The notes under the pieces are model-generated. The model ran no database searches, was not told the origin of the DNA, and saw nothing but the letters and a program-made list of their open reading frames with translations. This document shows positions 23,348 to 31,353 of a stretch of DNA of 43,491 bases, piece by piece. This DNA comes from Phycisphaerae bacterium (lineage in GTDB: Bacteria; Planctomycetota; Phycisphaerae; Sedimentisphaerales; Anaerobacaceae). The DNA is taken from the NCBI GenBank assembly GCA_030601745.1, contig JAUWBI010000023.1, positions 1-43,491 of the forward strand, in the 5' to 3' direction. The position numbers and the translations under genes were made by a program. Each line of letters opens with the position of its first letter. Positions within the stretch are counted from its first letter, which is position 1.

Positions 23348-25192
23348 TTGAGAAAAGGATTGTTAGTAACAGCCGTTTGCTGTGGGCTGGTATTGGTCTT
23401 GCCCGCTCATGCTGCGGGGGAACTGTTGGGCGACAGCGACGATGGTAACAGGACAATTCCGGTGCATCTAATTCCACTGTATGACGGCGATGGAATAAAA
23501 ATAAAGGCCGGCGATGAGTCCGACTCGGGCGGACAGCCTTTTTCTCTGCGTCAAACATGCAGCAGGTGTCACAACTGCGAGAAAATTAGCGGGGGCTGGC
23601 ATTTTAATTCCGCGGACCCGAATGTTCCGGCAGGCCGTCCGGGCGAGCCCTGGGTCCTGGTGAATTCTGAGACCCGCACGCAGATACCCATTTCGGGCCG
23701 GGGCTGGCCGGGTACATTTAAGCCGGCAGAGGTGGGTATCACCCCCTGGCGGTTTCTAAAATACTTCAGCACCCACACGCCCGGAGGCGACTACGGTGAA
23801 ATACCCGATGACAAAGATATGGAGGCAATTCTCAAAGGGCAGGTTGCCGGCAGCTATGAAATTAACTGCCTGACCTGCCATAATGCCGACCGCGGCCAGG
23901 ACCAAAGCAACGCTGCGCTGCAGGCGGTTCTGCAAAACTACAAATGGGTAGCCACTGGAAGCTGCGGCTTTGCGAAGGTAAAAGGCGCCGTTGCATCCCT
24001 GCCCGAATTCTTCGACCCTGAGTTAGACGAAATCCCAATAACTGTCAGCTATGATAAGAGCAGGTTTAATCAAGCCGATGAAGTATTCATCGATATCGTT
24101 CGCAGGCCGCCGGCCAACCGGTGCTATTTTTGTCACTCCACGCAGGACATGGCAAGGGCCGGACAGTTGGAGTGGACCCGAGATGAAGATGTGCACTTAG
24201 CCGCTGGATTGGCCTGTGTCGATTGCCACCGTCATGGCCTTGACCACAACATTACCCGTGGATATGAAGACGAAGCGTCCGACTCAACAAACGGGTCGGC
24301 AGCTACCCTGTCATGCAAAGGATGTCATATAACGGGACGTTTGGGTGCGCCTGTGCCGAAACATCCGGGCATTCCGCTGGTGCACTTCGAGAAGCTAACG
24401 TGTACGGCGTGTCATTCGGGGAACTGGCCGGAGGAAAAAACAGGCCTGGTCAAGACCGCCAGAATTCATAAGCTCGGTCTTCACGACATACATCACGTTG
24501 ATTTAGAACTGCCGCACATAGCGGCGCCGGTCTTTGTGAAGAACCAGGACGGCAAAATCGCCCCGCATAAGATGCTCTGGCCTGCCTTCTGGGGCCGGAT
24601 GAAAGATAAAACCGTTACGCCCCTGATGCCGGAGGTGGTAAGAGAAGCTGCTGGAGATGTTCTTGAACTGGACGTGGAAAGCACCGAGACTGTAAACGGT
24701 TGGAGGCCGCTGAAACCCGCGCAAATAACAGAGGTGTTGAAACTACTAAAGGAACAACAAGCCGAACAGGGCGAAGCGGTATATGTTTGCGGCGGGAAAT
24801 TGTATCGTATAACCGCAAAAGGCAAACTTGAATCATCCGAGCACGAGGCGGCGCGACCTTATTCCTGGGCGATAGCCCACGATGTTCGCCCGGCTGCGCA
24901 GTCATTGGGCGTTCGCCGCTGTGAGGATTGCCATTCGACAGATGGGCCTTTCTTTTTCGGCGAAGTTGCCGTCGACTCTCCTATTGTCTCCGAACAGGAT
25001 TCCGTTAAAAAGATGGTCGAATTCCAGGACATTGATGCCCTTTATGCCTGGGCATTTGCTTTTTCATTTGTATTTCGTCCCTGGCTGAAGGTTGTTGCTC
25101 TCGGTTCGTGTGCGCTTTTGGCCGTGGTGTTATTGTTATATGGGCTTAAGGCCCTGGGATGTATTGTAAAGGTGCTGGCCGAGGAAGATTAG
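23348..25192 (+). CDS. Seven-haem c-type cytochrome with C-terminal membrane anchor
   Basis: The start is a TTG, with AAGGA 11 bases upstream. The 614-aa protein has a Sec leader (LLVTAVCCGLVLVLPAHA) and seven CxxCH haem-binding motifs: CSRCH (71-75), CLTCH, CYFCH, CVDCH, CKGCH, CTACH and CEDCH. Several further His residues could serve as distal ligands (DIHHVDLELPH). Near the C-terminus a hydrophobic helix (VVALGSCALLAVVLLLYGL) should anchor it in the membrane. I do not recognise the exact subfamily. The next gene encodes a small membrane protein that resembles a cytochrome b, so the two may form a quinone-linked electron-transfer pair. Position among exported dehydrogenases suggests it takes up their electrons, which is inference. 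Confidence 0.88.
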   Translation: MRKGLLVTAVCCGLVLVLPAHAAGELLGDSDDGNRTIPVHLIPLYDGDGIKIKAGDESDSGGQPFSLRQTCSRCHNCEKISGGWHFNSADPNVPAGRPGEPWVLVNSETRTQIPISGRGWPGTFKPAEVGITPWRFLKYFSTHTPGGDYGEIPDDKDMEAILKGQVAGSYEINCLTCHNADRGQDQSNAALQAVLQNYKWVATGSCGFAKVKGAVASLPEFFDPELDEIPITVSYDKSRFNQADEVFIDIVRRPPANRCYFCHSTQDMARAGQLEWTRDEDVHLAAGLACVDCHRHGLDHNITRGYEDEASDSTNGSAATLSCKGCHITGRLGAPVPKHPGIPLVHFEKLTCTACHSGNWPEEKTGLVKTARIHKLGLHDIHHVDLELPHIAAPVFVKNQDGKIAPHKMLWPAFWGRMKDKTVTPLMPEVVREAAGDVLELDVESTETVNGWRPLKPAQITEVLKLLKEQQAEQGEAVYVCGGKLYRITAKGKLESSEHEAARPYSWAIAHDVRPAAQSLGVRRCEDCHSTDGPFFFGEVAVDSPIVSEQDSVKKMVEFQDIDALYAWAFAFSFVFRPWLKVVALGSCALLAVVLLLYGLKALGCIVKVLAEED

Positions 25193-25215
25193 GCGAGCAA
25201 GCTTGAGAAAGTAAT

Positions 25216-25875
25216 ATGTTTCGTATAGTTTCTATAATCGGTTTCGTAGTTACTTTTGTGGGTATTGCTGTATGCTGTATAGCTTTTCCATGCTGCAAGG
25301 AATGTGGGTGGAGGCCCGGGCAGATTTTGAGAAGGCTCGTTCATCTTTTTACATTGCTCTTTTTGGAACAGAAGTTAAGTCTCCTGGGCGTTTTTAAGAA
25401 GCTGGTTTATCTGATTGCGTTACTTTGCTTCTGTGTATTGGCAGTAAACGGGTTTTATGCAGCGCTGGTCTTGGGAAGGTCTATTTCCGGTTATTGGATA
25501 ATGCTGCAGACTACCGCTGGAGGAGTTTTCGCAGTCTGTGTGGCGATTCTGGCCGTGATGTGGGCGCGCCGTCACCGTTTCAATGAGAGCGATTGGCCGG
25601 GGCTGCAGCATATCCTTGAGCGTATCACTCTGGCCAAAAGCGCCGGCGAAAAACCGCTTAATAGAAGCGGCCGTCTCGGGCAGAAAATAACTTTCTGGCT
25701 GCTTGTCGTGTTGGCATTGCCGTTGATCTTATCGATGGTTTCGAGTATGTTCCCGCTTTTCGGAACTGATGGGCAGAAATTGCTTTTAGAGCTGCACCGC
25801 TACAGCGCATTGCTGTTTGCGTTGGCTGCAATTGTGCATATTTACCTTGTAATCCGAACTCAAATGAGCGAATAG
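25216..25875 (+). CDS. Cytochrome b-like membrane protein (probable partner of the seven-haem cytochrome)
   Basis: The 219-aa protein starts 23 bp after the cytochrome c gene. It has about five hydrophobic helices: an N-terminal anchor with several cysteines (CCIAFPCCKECG), two around 66-125 and two near the C-terminus. Histidines lie in or beside the helices (RLVHLFTLLF, then ELHRYSALLFALAAIVHIYLV). The last pair, twelve residues apart on one helix, resembles haem b ligation in formate-dehydrogenase gamma or cytochrome b561-type subunits. Alternatively it could be a non-haem membrane anchor. Context strongly suggests transfer between the quinone pool and the periplasmic haem protein. Confidence 0.68.
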   Translation: MFRIVSIIGFVVTFVGIAVCCIAFPCCKECGWRPGQILRRLVHLFTLLFLEQKLSLLGVFKKLVYLIALLCFCVLAVNGFYAALVLGRSISGYWIMLQTTAGGVFAVCVAILAVMWARRHRFNESDWPGLQHILERITLAKSAGEKPLNRSGRLGQKITFWLLVVLALPLILSMVSSMFPLFGTDGQKLLLELHRYSALLFALAAIVHIYLVIRTQMSE

Positions 25876-25891
25876 TGGCCAAGTGAGCTGC

Positions 25892-25992
25892 ATTGGTAAC
25901 TGGTAATTGGTGATTGGTGATTGATAATTGGTGATTGGTAATTGATAATTGGTGATTGGTAACTATTTAACCATTTAACCAATTACCGTTTA
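25892..25992. repeat. TTGGTGA/TTGGTAA word array with inverted AACCATTTAACC arm
   Basis: About eleven copies of a 7-base word of the form (A/G)TTGGTRA or TTGATAA fill 25892-25963. The complementary words AACCA, AACCAATTACC follow to about 25985. It lies in the 144-bp gap before the cytoplasmic oxidoreductase, just ahead of its ribosome-binding site. Its layout matches the arrays at 10550 and 13365. Confidence 0.85.
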
Positions 25993-26019
25993 ACAGGGAC
26001 AGGAAAGGAGAAAGAGCTG

Positions 26020-27126
26020 ATGCAAAAGGTAAAAGTAGCTGTGGTTGGGCTCGGTTTCGGAGCCGAGTTCATTCCTCTCTATCAAAGACATCCTGACGCT
26101 GAATGTTATGCCATTTGTCAGAGGACCGAAGACCACCTGAATGAAATAGGCGACCAGTTCGGCATTGAAAGACGGTTTACCAAATTTGAAGACCTTTTAA
26201 GCATTGACGAGCTGGACGCTATCCACGTCGTTTCGCCCATAGCCGACCATGCCTGGATGGCACTTGCCTCTCTAAACGCAGGCAAGCATACCGCCTGTAC
26301 GGTCCCAATGGCTACGACCGTGAAAGACTGCCTTGCGATTGCAGAGGCAAGGAAGAAGGCCGGCAAAGTGTATATGATGATGGAGACGGCTGTATATACG
26401 CGGGAATTTCTCTATGCAAAAGAGCTTGTTGAATCGGGCAAGCTGGGCAAGATTCAGTTTTTAAGGGGCTCGCATCAGCAGAATATGGGATTGCCGGGCT
26501 GGCCGGACTACTGGTACGGCTTCCCCCCGATGCACTACGCGACCCACGCTGTCAGTCCACTGCTCTGCCTTGCGAAAAAGCCGGTGGAATCACTCGTCTG
26601 TTATGGCTCAGGCGTAATTAGCAAAGATTATATCAAGCGCTACAATTCGCCTTTTGCAATTGAAACCGCCGTTATGAAACTCAAGGATTCAGACCTTGCC
26701 TGCGAGGTAACAAGGTCGCTCTTTGATACAATTCGACAGTATAGAGAGAGCTTTGATGTGTATGGCACGAAACTTTCATTTGAATGGGAGCAGATTGCCG
26801 GCGATGGGCCGGTGATTTATTCCGGCTATGAAGATGCCAAGCGGATAGAGGTCCCGGATTATGGGCACCTGCTGCCGAAAGAGATAGCTCCCTTCACAGG
26901 GGCGGGCGTCTATGATGAAGAACATGAGCATACTTCGTTTATTCAAGGTGCCGGACACGGCGGCTCTCATCCCCATCTGGCTCATGAGTTTATTCGTGCG
27001 ATTATTGAAAACCGAGAGTCCGCGGTCGATGCAAAAACCGCCGCAAACTGGACGATGGCAGGGATATGCGCCCACGAATCAGCAATGAATGATGGCAAGA
27101 GAATTGAAATCCCACAGCCGGATTAG
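26020..27126 (+). CDS. Cytoplasmic Gfo/Idh/MocA-like protein lacking the EKP lysine
   Basis: The 368-aa protein follows GGAAAGGAGAAAGAGCTG and has no leader: the Rossmann strand VKVAVVGLGFGAEF starts at residue 4. Where family members have EKP it reads CTVPMA (Thr94-Val95-Pro96), so the catalytic lysine is absent. HYATHAVSPL retains a histidine in the second domain, and ETAVYTREFLYAKEL matches the family's helix after the substrate loop. It may use a different catalytic residue, act in a lyase or isomerase-like reaction, or bind a ligand without turnover. Being the only unexported copy and next to a permease, it probably acts on an imported product. Family membership is firm; activity is open. 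Confidence 0.88.
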   Translation: MQKVKVAVVGLGFGAEFIPLYQRHPDAECYAICQRTEDHLNEIGDQFGIERRFTKFEDLLSIDELDAIHVVSPIADHAWMALASLNAGKHTACTVPMATTVKDCLAIAEARKKAGKVYMMMETAVYTREFLYAKELVESGKLGKIQFLRGSHQQNMGLPGWPDYWYGFPPMHYATHAVSPLLCLAKKPVESLVCYGSGVISKDYIKRYNSPFAIETAVMKLKDSDLACEVTRSLFDTIRQYRESFDVYGTKLSFEWEQIAGDGPVIYSGYEDAKRIEVPDYGHLLPKEIAPFTGAGVYDEEHEHTSFIQGAGHGGSHPHLAHEFIRAIIENRESAVDAKTAANWTMAGICAHESAMNDGKRIEIPQPD

Positions 27127-27266
27127 TCCTTTGTTCTGTAGTAAAATACTTCTCTGGATGATTATTAAAAAACTGGTGAATCAACGGTGCAAGTGTTATA
27201 TTGCGTAAATACCTGGCAGCGTGCCGGGATAACATAATCGAGATAGTTTATTTAGGAGAACGAATT

Positions 27267-28673
27267 ATGAGTAATGGAGTACTGCCAGATTACGTAAGTA
27301 TGGCCAAGCCGAATCCGATGGAGAATCGGGCGCCCTGGTACAAGAACACGGCACCGACGTATGCGGGTATTTTCCTGTGGTTTGTCTTTTGGAACAAGAT
27401 GGCCAGCGGGGGAACGGAAGCGCCGGGCGGGGTGCTGGGCCGGGGTCTTGGCGCGGCCATACTTGGGCTGATTGTTGCCGCCCTGCTATGCCACTTTCTG
27501 TTCTATCTGGTTCCCGGCCTTTTCGGAATGAAGACGGGGCTGCCGCTGTATGTCGTTGGGACATCGACGTATGGCGTGCAAGGCGGGCTTTTGATGCCGG
27601 GGTTTCTGATGGGAGTACTGCAATTCGGGTGGCTCGGGGTCAACGCCTATTTTTCATCGATGGCGTTGGCGCCGCTTTTCGGCGGTAGTACGACAGCCCA
27701 GATAATCATCGCCATCGTTTGGGCGACCGTGGCAGCGTTTGTCGGGTTGAAAGGCATCCAGTACGTTGCCAAAGTAGCTACTTTTCTTCCACTGATACCG
27801 TTAGTCATATTGGTGATAATGATAGCGAAAACTATTGGTGGAATAGGTGACTTTGAGGCGGAGAAGTTAGTTGCGGCCGGCACCGCGGAGGGTAGTGAAG
27901 CGGTTCGCCTGAGTTTCTTCGGGGTGATAGCCTTGTGCATCACGTATATCGTGGGATTCTTTGCCACAGCCGGAGCAGCGGGTGTGGACTTCGGGATGAA
28001 CAACAAGGATGAGAAAAACGTCCAGTTGGGCGGCCTGGTTGGCATCGCTCTGGCCGCTGTCGTTGCGGGCGGAGCGGCAATCCTGATAGCAGCAGGCGCT
28101 TTCGGTAAAGGCCTCGGGGCAGGGCTCGACACAGCAGATATAGATTTTATGAGCACTATCATGGGCTCAGATGGCGCCGGTAAGGCCATGGGCTTGCTGC
28201 TCGCGGTTGCAGCCTTCCCACCGGCGTGCTTTTCATCGTTCATAGCGGCGAACAGTTTCAAGACGACCTTGCCTAAGGTGAATCCCTTCATCTCGGTTGG
28301 CATCGGAACTGCTGTAAGTATTTTCCTTGCCGTGACGGGTTTGGCAGAAGACGTTCTGGGCGTTTTCACGATTATCGGTGCTTCGTTTGGTCCGGTCTGT
28401 GGTGCAATGATGGTTGACTACTTACTGTCCGGCAAGAAATGGGCAGGTCCTCGCGCCGGTTGGAACCTGGCCGGGTGGATTTCCTGGGTTGTTGGCTTTA
28501 TCGTTGGAATGGCCCCACTGGTCGGCCTTGCCAACATCCCGGCAGCACCGCTGATGGCCTTTATCGTCGGCGCGGTACTCTACTTCATCCTTGCCAAGGC
28601 AGGGCTTGAGTCAAAAGTGCTCGCGATGACCGCGGCCCCGGGCGAGGGTGCAAGTCAAGATGCGCCAAGCTAA
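27267..28673 (+). CDS. NCS1-type (cytosine/purine permease-like) membrane transporter
   Basis: ATG 27267 is chosen because TTTAGGAGAACGAATT lies directly before it. The 468-aa protein has about twelve hydrophobic helices rich in Gly and Ala. It starts MSNGVLPDYV, NRAPWYKNTAPTYAGIFLW, the N-terminal signature of the nucleobase:cation symporter-1 group (CodB-like). GVDFGMNNKDEKN and SFGPVCGAMMVDYLLSGK match conserved NCS1 loops. Known members carry nucleobases, hydantoins, allantoin or thiamine. In this island a sugar-derived substrate cannot be excluded but would be new for the family. A strong hairpin follows the gene. Confidence 0.85.
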   Translation: MSNGVLPDYVSMAKPNPMENRAPWYKNTAPTYAGIFLWFVFWNKMASGGTEAPGGVLGRGLGAAILGLIVAALLCHFLFYLVPGLFGMKTGLPLYVVGTSTYGVQGGLLMPGFLMGVLQFGWLGVNAYFSSMALAPLFGGSTTAQIIIAIVWATVAAFVGLKGIQYVAKVATFLPLIPLVILVIMIAKTIGGIGDFEAEKLVAAGTAEGSEAVRLSFFGVIALCITYIVGFFATAGAAGVDFGMNNKDEKNVQLGGLVGIALAAVVAGGAAILIAAGAFGKGLGAGLDTADIDFMSTIMGSDGAGKAMGLLLAVAAFPPACFSSFIAANSFKTTLPKVNPFISVGIGTAVSIFLAVTGLAEDVLGVFTIIGASFGPVCGAMMVDYLLSGKKWAGPRAGWNLAGWISWVVGFIVGMAPLVGLANIPAAPLMAFIVGAVLYFILAKAGLESKVLAMTAAPGEGASQDAPS

Positions 28674-28718
28674 GAAAAGAGCGAATGATCGCCTAAAGTA
28701 GTGAATTGATTGTTTGAG

Positions 28719-28747
28719 GCAGGGATTCGGGAACGCCGAATCCCTGC
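28719..28747 (+). terminator. Probable transcription terminator after the permease gene
   Basis: A perfect 12-bp stem (GCAGGGATTCGG / CCGAATCCCTGC) with loop GAACG is followed by TTCGTTTGACTTT. The T-run is weak but the stem is long and well placed: it marks the end of the 3-28.7 kb gene group and precedes a new promoter by 64 bp. Confidence 0.65.
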
Positions 28748-28810
28748 TTCGTTTGACTTTACCAGGGAAAACGCCGGGTAAAGAAAGGGAAAAATAACTT
28801 CATGGGCGGC

Positions 28811-28839
28811 TTGACAAGTTCGTCTAAGTAACATAAAAT
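28811..28839 (+). promoter_or_regulatory. Strong sigma70-like promoter for the 28925-32345 operon
   Basis: Consensus TTGACA (28811-28816), a 17-bp spacer and TAAAAT (28834-28839). It lies about 86 bp before the first gene and after the hairpin at 28719. Confidence 0.75.
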
Positions 28840-28924
28840 GCTCGTTCTGATTGAGTCGGGCAAACGATAGTTTGCTGAAAAATAATGTGCCGTCAGTAAC
28901 GCAGAATTTTGAGGTTAAAAAGAA

Positions 28925-29617
28925 ATGATGAAAAAAGGTTTTAATTCAATTGTGAAGGTTTCTGTCTGCGTGTTGTTTGCGACGTCCTTGTGCCTTGTTC
29001 ACTCCTGCAAAGAATCTTCGCAGGAGGTGGCTATCGACATCAAGCTGCCCAAACCGATGTTCGTGGGCACGCCGCAGGATACCCGGGTGCCCAATCTTGA
29101 GAAGCCGCTGGGCAAGCCCCGCCCACCGTTTTTGGCTCCGGTCGGAGCAAAAAATGTCGCCTTCGAAAAAGCAGTGGCCAGCACCGACGACCTGCCAATC
29201 ATCGGCGAGCTCGAAATGATAACCGACGGAGACAAGGAAGCCGCTGACGGCAGCTATGTTGAGTTAGGCCCTTTTAAGCAAAGCGTTACTATCGACCTCG
29301 AAGCCGAGTACAACATATACGCCATTCTGTTCTGGCACTACCACAAGCAGGCCGTCGTCTATTTTGATGTGGTGGTGCAGGTTGCGAGTGACCCTGATTT
29401 TATCACGGGTGTTACGACCCTGTTCAACAATGATATTGACAACTCTGCCGGCTTAGGTGTCGGCAAAGATATGCACTATACCGAAACCGCAGAGGGTAAA
29501 CTTATCGACGCCAAGGGCGCCCTCGCCCGCTACGTCCGCCTTTACAGCAATGGCAATACCAGCAACGATTTGAACCACTATATCGAGGTTGAAGTTTTCG
29601 GCAAACCCGCGATATGA
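28925..29617 (+). CDS. Lipoprotein with F5/8-type C (discoidin-like) domain
   Basis: The 230-aa protein begins with two adjacent methionine codons (28925, 28928) after GAGGTTAAAAAGAA. A lipoprotein signal (VCVLFATSLCLVHSC) is followed by a Pro-rich stretch (APVGAKNVAFEKAV) and a beta-sandwich: ITDGDKEAADGSYVELGPF, TIDLEAEYNIYAILFWH, then ARYVRLYSNG and HYIEVEVFG. This order matches coagulation factor 5/8 type C or discoidin modules, which bind glycans. No catalytic residues are expected. Its stop overlaps the start of the glycosyltransferase gene (ATGA), so the two are coupled. Confidence 0.72.
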   Translation: MMKKGFNSIVKVSVCVLFATSLCLVHSCKESSQEVAIDIKLPKPMFVGTPQDTRVPNLEKPLGKPRPPFLAPVGAKNVAFEKAVASTDDLPIIGELEMITDGDKEAADGSYVELGPFKQSVTIDLEAEYNIYAILFWHYHKQAVVYFDVVVQVASDPDFITGVTTLFNNDIDNSAGLGVGKDMHYTETAEGKLIDAKGALARYVRLYSNGNTSNDLNHYIEVEVFGKPAI

Positions 29618-31353
29618 ATCCAGTTAGACATTCCGAAGATAAAGAAATAGCTATCTCTAAGGAAAAAACTTGTCAATATCCATATATGTCTAACGGGATG
29701 AAATGGTCAAAAAAAGGTTGCGTCCTCATTTTGGCCGCGACAATTGCCGCTATTGCGCTGCGCCTGCCGCTGCTGGAGCAGCGTCCCATGCACGGCGACG
29801 AGGCGGTTCACGCCGACAAGTTCGGAGACCTGCTGGAGAAAAGTTTCTATCGCTATAACCGGTATGAGTACCACGGCCCGACGCTTAACTACCTGACCTT
29901 GATACCGGCCCGGCTCAGTTCGGCCGAGAAACTCACCGACGTAAGCGAATTTACCCTGCGCATCGTACCTGTTTTTTTCGGGGTGTGCCTGGTGCTGCTG
30001 CTTTTGCTGCTGGCTGATGGACTGGGGCGGACCGCCGCGGTCTGTGCCGCCGTATTGACCACCATCTCACCAGCTATGGTTTTCTACAGTCGCTACTATA
30101 TTCAGGAAATGCTCCTGGTCTGTTTCACCTTTGGGGCAATCACTTGCGGCTACCGCTATACTCGGAGCAAGAACATCACCTGGGCCTTACTGACGGGGGT
30201 GTTCCTGGGGCTTGCACACGCGACCAAAGAAACATTCATCATTGCTTTCGACTCAATGCTGTTGGCTCTGGTGCTCACACTTTTGCTGCGGAGCCGACGG
30301 GACGGCTCCGGCGGTTTTATCAAGGCCGTCCGAGCAGTAAAGCCCTCGCATTTCATTGCAGTGGTTGCGGCCGCTGTAGTGGTTTCAGCCCTGTTTTACT
30401 CATCATTTCTTACCAACCCAAACGGAATTTTGGACTCGGTTCGAACTTATGCAACTTACTTCGACCGGGCCCGTCAAAACCAATTGCATATTCACCCCTG
30501 GCATTACTACCTCAAAATGCTCATCTATTCCAGATACGCCGCAGGGCCGGTCTGGAGTGAAGCCCTTATTGTCCTTTTAGCCGTGACGGGCTTCATAGTT
30601 GCTATGACGAGCCCCGCCCTTCGGAAGGGCTGGACGAGAAAGGGCTTATCAGGTGCTGATTTTCATTTGCTCAGGTTCATCGCCTTCTACACGCTCATAA
30701 TGACCGTGTTGTATTCCGTAATCCGATATAAAACTCCCTGGTGTTTGTTAGGGTTTCTGCATGGTATGATTCTGCTGGCCGGTGTCGGGGCGGTGGCAGT
30801 GATAAAGCTGGCGCCAAATGTTCTGGCCCGGGCATTTATCAGCTTGCTGTTGGTCGCCGGTGGAGTCCACCTCACCTGGCAGGCATATTCAGGCAGTTAC
30901 AAGTTCTACGCAGACACCCGCAATCCGTATGTCTACGCTCATCCGACTACGGATGTTTTTACCATAGCGCAGCGAGTGGAAGAGATGGCCAGGGCACACC
31001 CGGACGGCTATGAAATACCCATTCAGGTCATTTGTCCCGAGGATGACTACTGGCCACTTCCCTGGTACTTCCGTTCTTTCCCCAGGGTTGGTTGGTGGAA
31101 CAAGGTTGACGAGAACGTACCGGCTGCACCCATCATCATCGCCTCGACCAGCGTTGAGGTGGAGCTGACCAATAAGCTCTATGAACTCACTCCTCCGGAA
31201 GAACGGCAAATGTACTTGTTTCTGTTTGACAAGCCGTATTATGTGTGGTTGCGTCCGAAAGTTAAATTGCTTGGCCTTGTGAGAAAGGACCTGTGGGACC
31301 GCCTCCAGCGGCAGACACAGTCCATTCAACCACAGACAGCAGGTGAAAAATGA
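29614..31353 (+). CDS. Agl23-like multi-pass membrane glycosyltransferase
   Basis: The 579-aa protein has about ten hydrophobic helices. The first periplasmic loop holds MHGDEAVHADKFGDLLE and YEYHGPTLNYL, the acidic and Tyr-His-Gly-Pro motifs of the TIGR03663 (flippase activity-associated Agl23) group within the GT-C mannosyltransferase-like families. Members use lipid-linked sugars in surface glycosylation. Residues near 332-341 (TSPALRKGW) come from a micro-element in a loop between helices. The start at 29614 overlaps the upstream stop; a start at 29686 (MSNGMKW) is possible. The stop overlaps apbE by 4 bp. Pairing with a GT2 protein at 35924 suggests a nearby glycosylation system, though the genes are on opposite strands. 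Confidence 0.8.
   Translation: MNPVRHSEDKEIAISKEKTCQYPYMSNGMKWSKKGCVLILAATIAAIALRLPLLEQRPMHGDEAVHADKFGDLLEKSFYRYNRYEYHGPTLNYLTLIPARLSSAEKLTDVSEFTLRIVPVFFGVCLVLLLLLLADGLGRTAAVCAAVLTTISPAMVFYSRYYIQEMLLVCFTFGAITCGYRYTRSKNITWALLTGVFLGLAHATKETFIIAFDSMLLALVLTLLLRSRRDGSGGFIKAVRAVKPSHFIAVVAAAVVVSALFYSSFLTNPNGILDSVRTYATYFDRARQNQLHIHPWHYYLKMLIYSRYAAGPVWSEALIVLLAVTGFIVAMTSPALRKGWTRKGLSGADFHLLRFIAFYTLIMTVLYSVIRYKTPWCLLGFLHGMILLAGVGAVAVIKLAPNVLARAFISLLLVAGGVHLTWQAYSGSYKFYADTRNPYVYAHPTTDVFTIAQRVEEMARAHPDGYEIPIQVICPEDDYWPLPWYFRSFPRVGWWNKVDENVPAAPIIIASTSVEVELTNKLYELTPPEERQMYLFLFDKPYYVWLRPKVKLLGLVRKDLWDRLQRQTQSIQPQTAGEK
30606..30638. mobile_element. 22-bp palindromic micro-element with ACGAG duplication, inside a membrane glycosyltransferase gene
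   Basis: CCCCGCCCTTC / GGAAGGGCTGG is flanked by GACGAG at 30606-30611 and 30633-30638 (six identical bases, 27 bp apart). Taking 5 bp as the duplication leaves a 22-bp element. It adds nine codons in a loop between two predicted membrane helices. Confidence 0.85.

Noticed and set aside
25892-25992. CRISPR array
   Set aside because: The copies are 7-base degenerate words without unique spacers, with an inverted arm and no cas genes.
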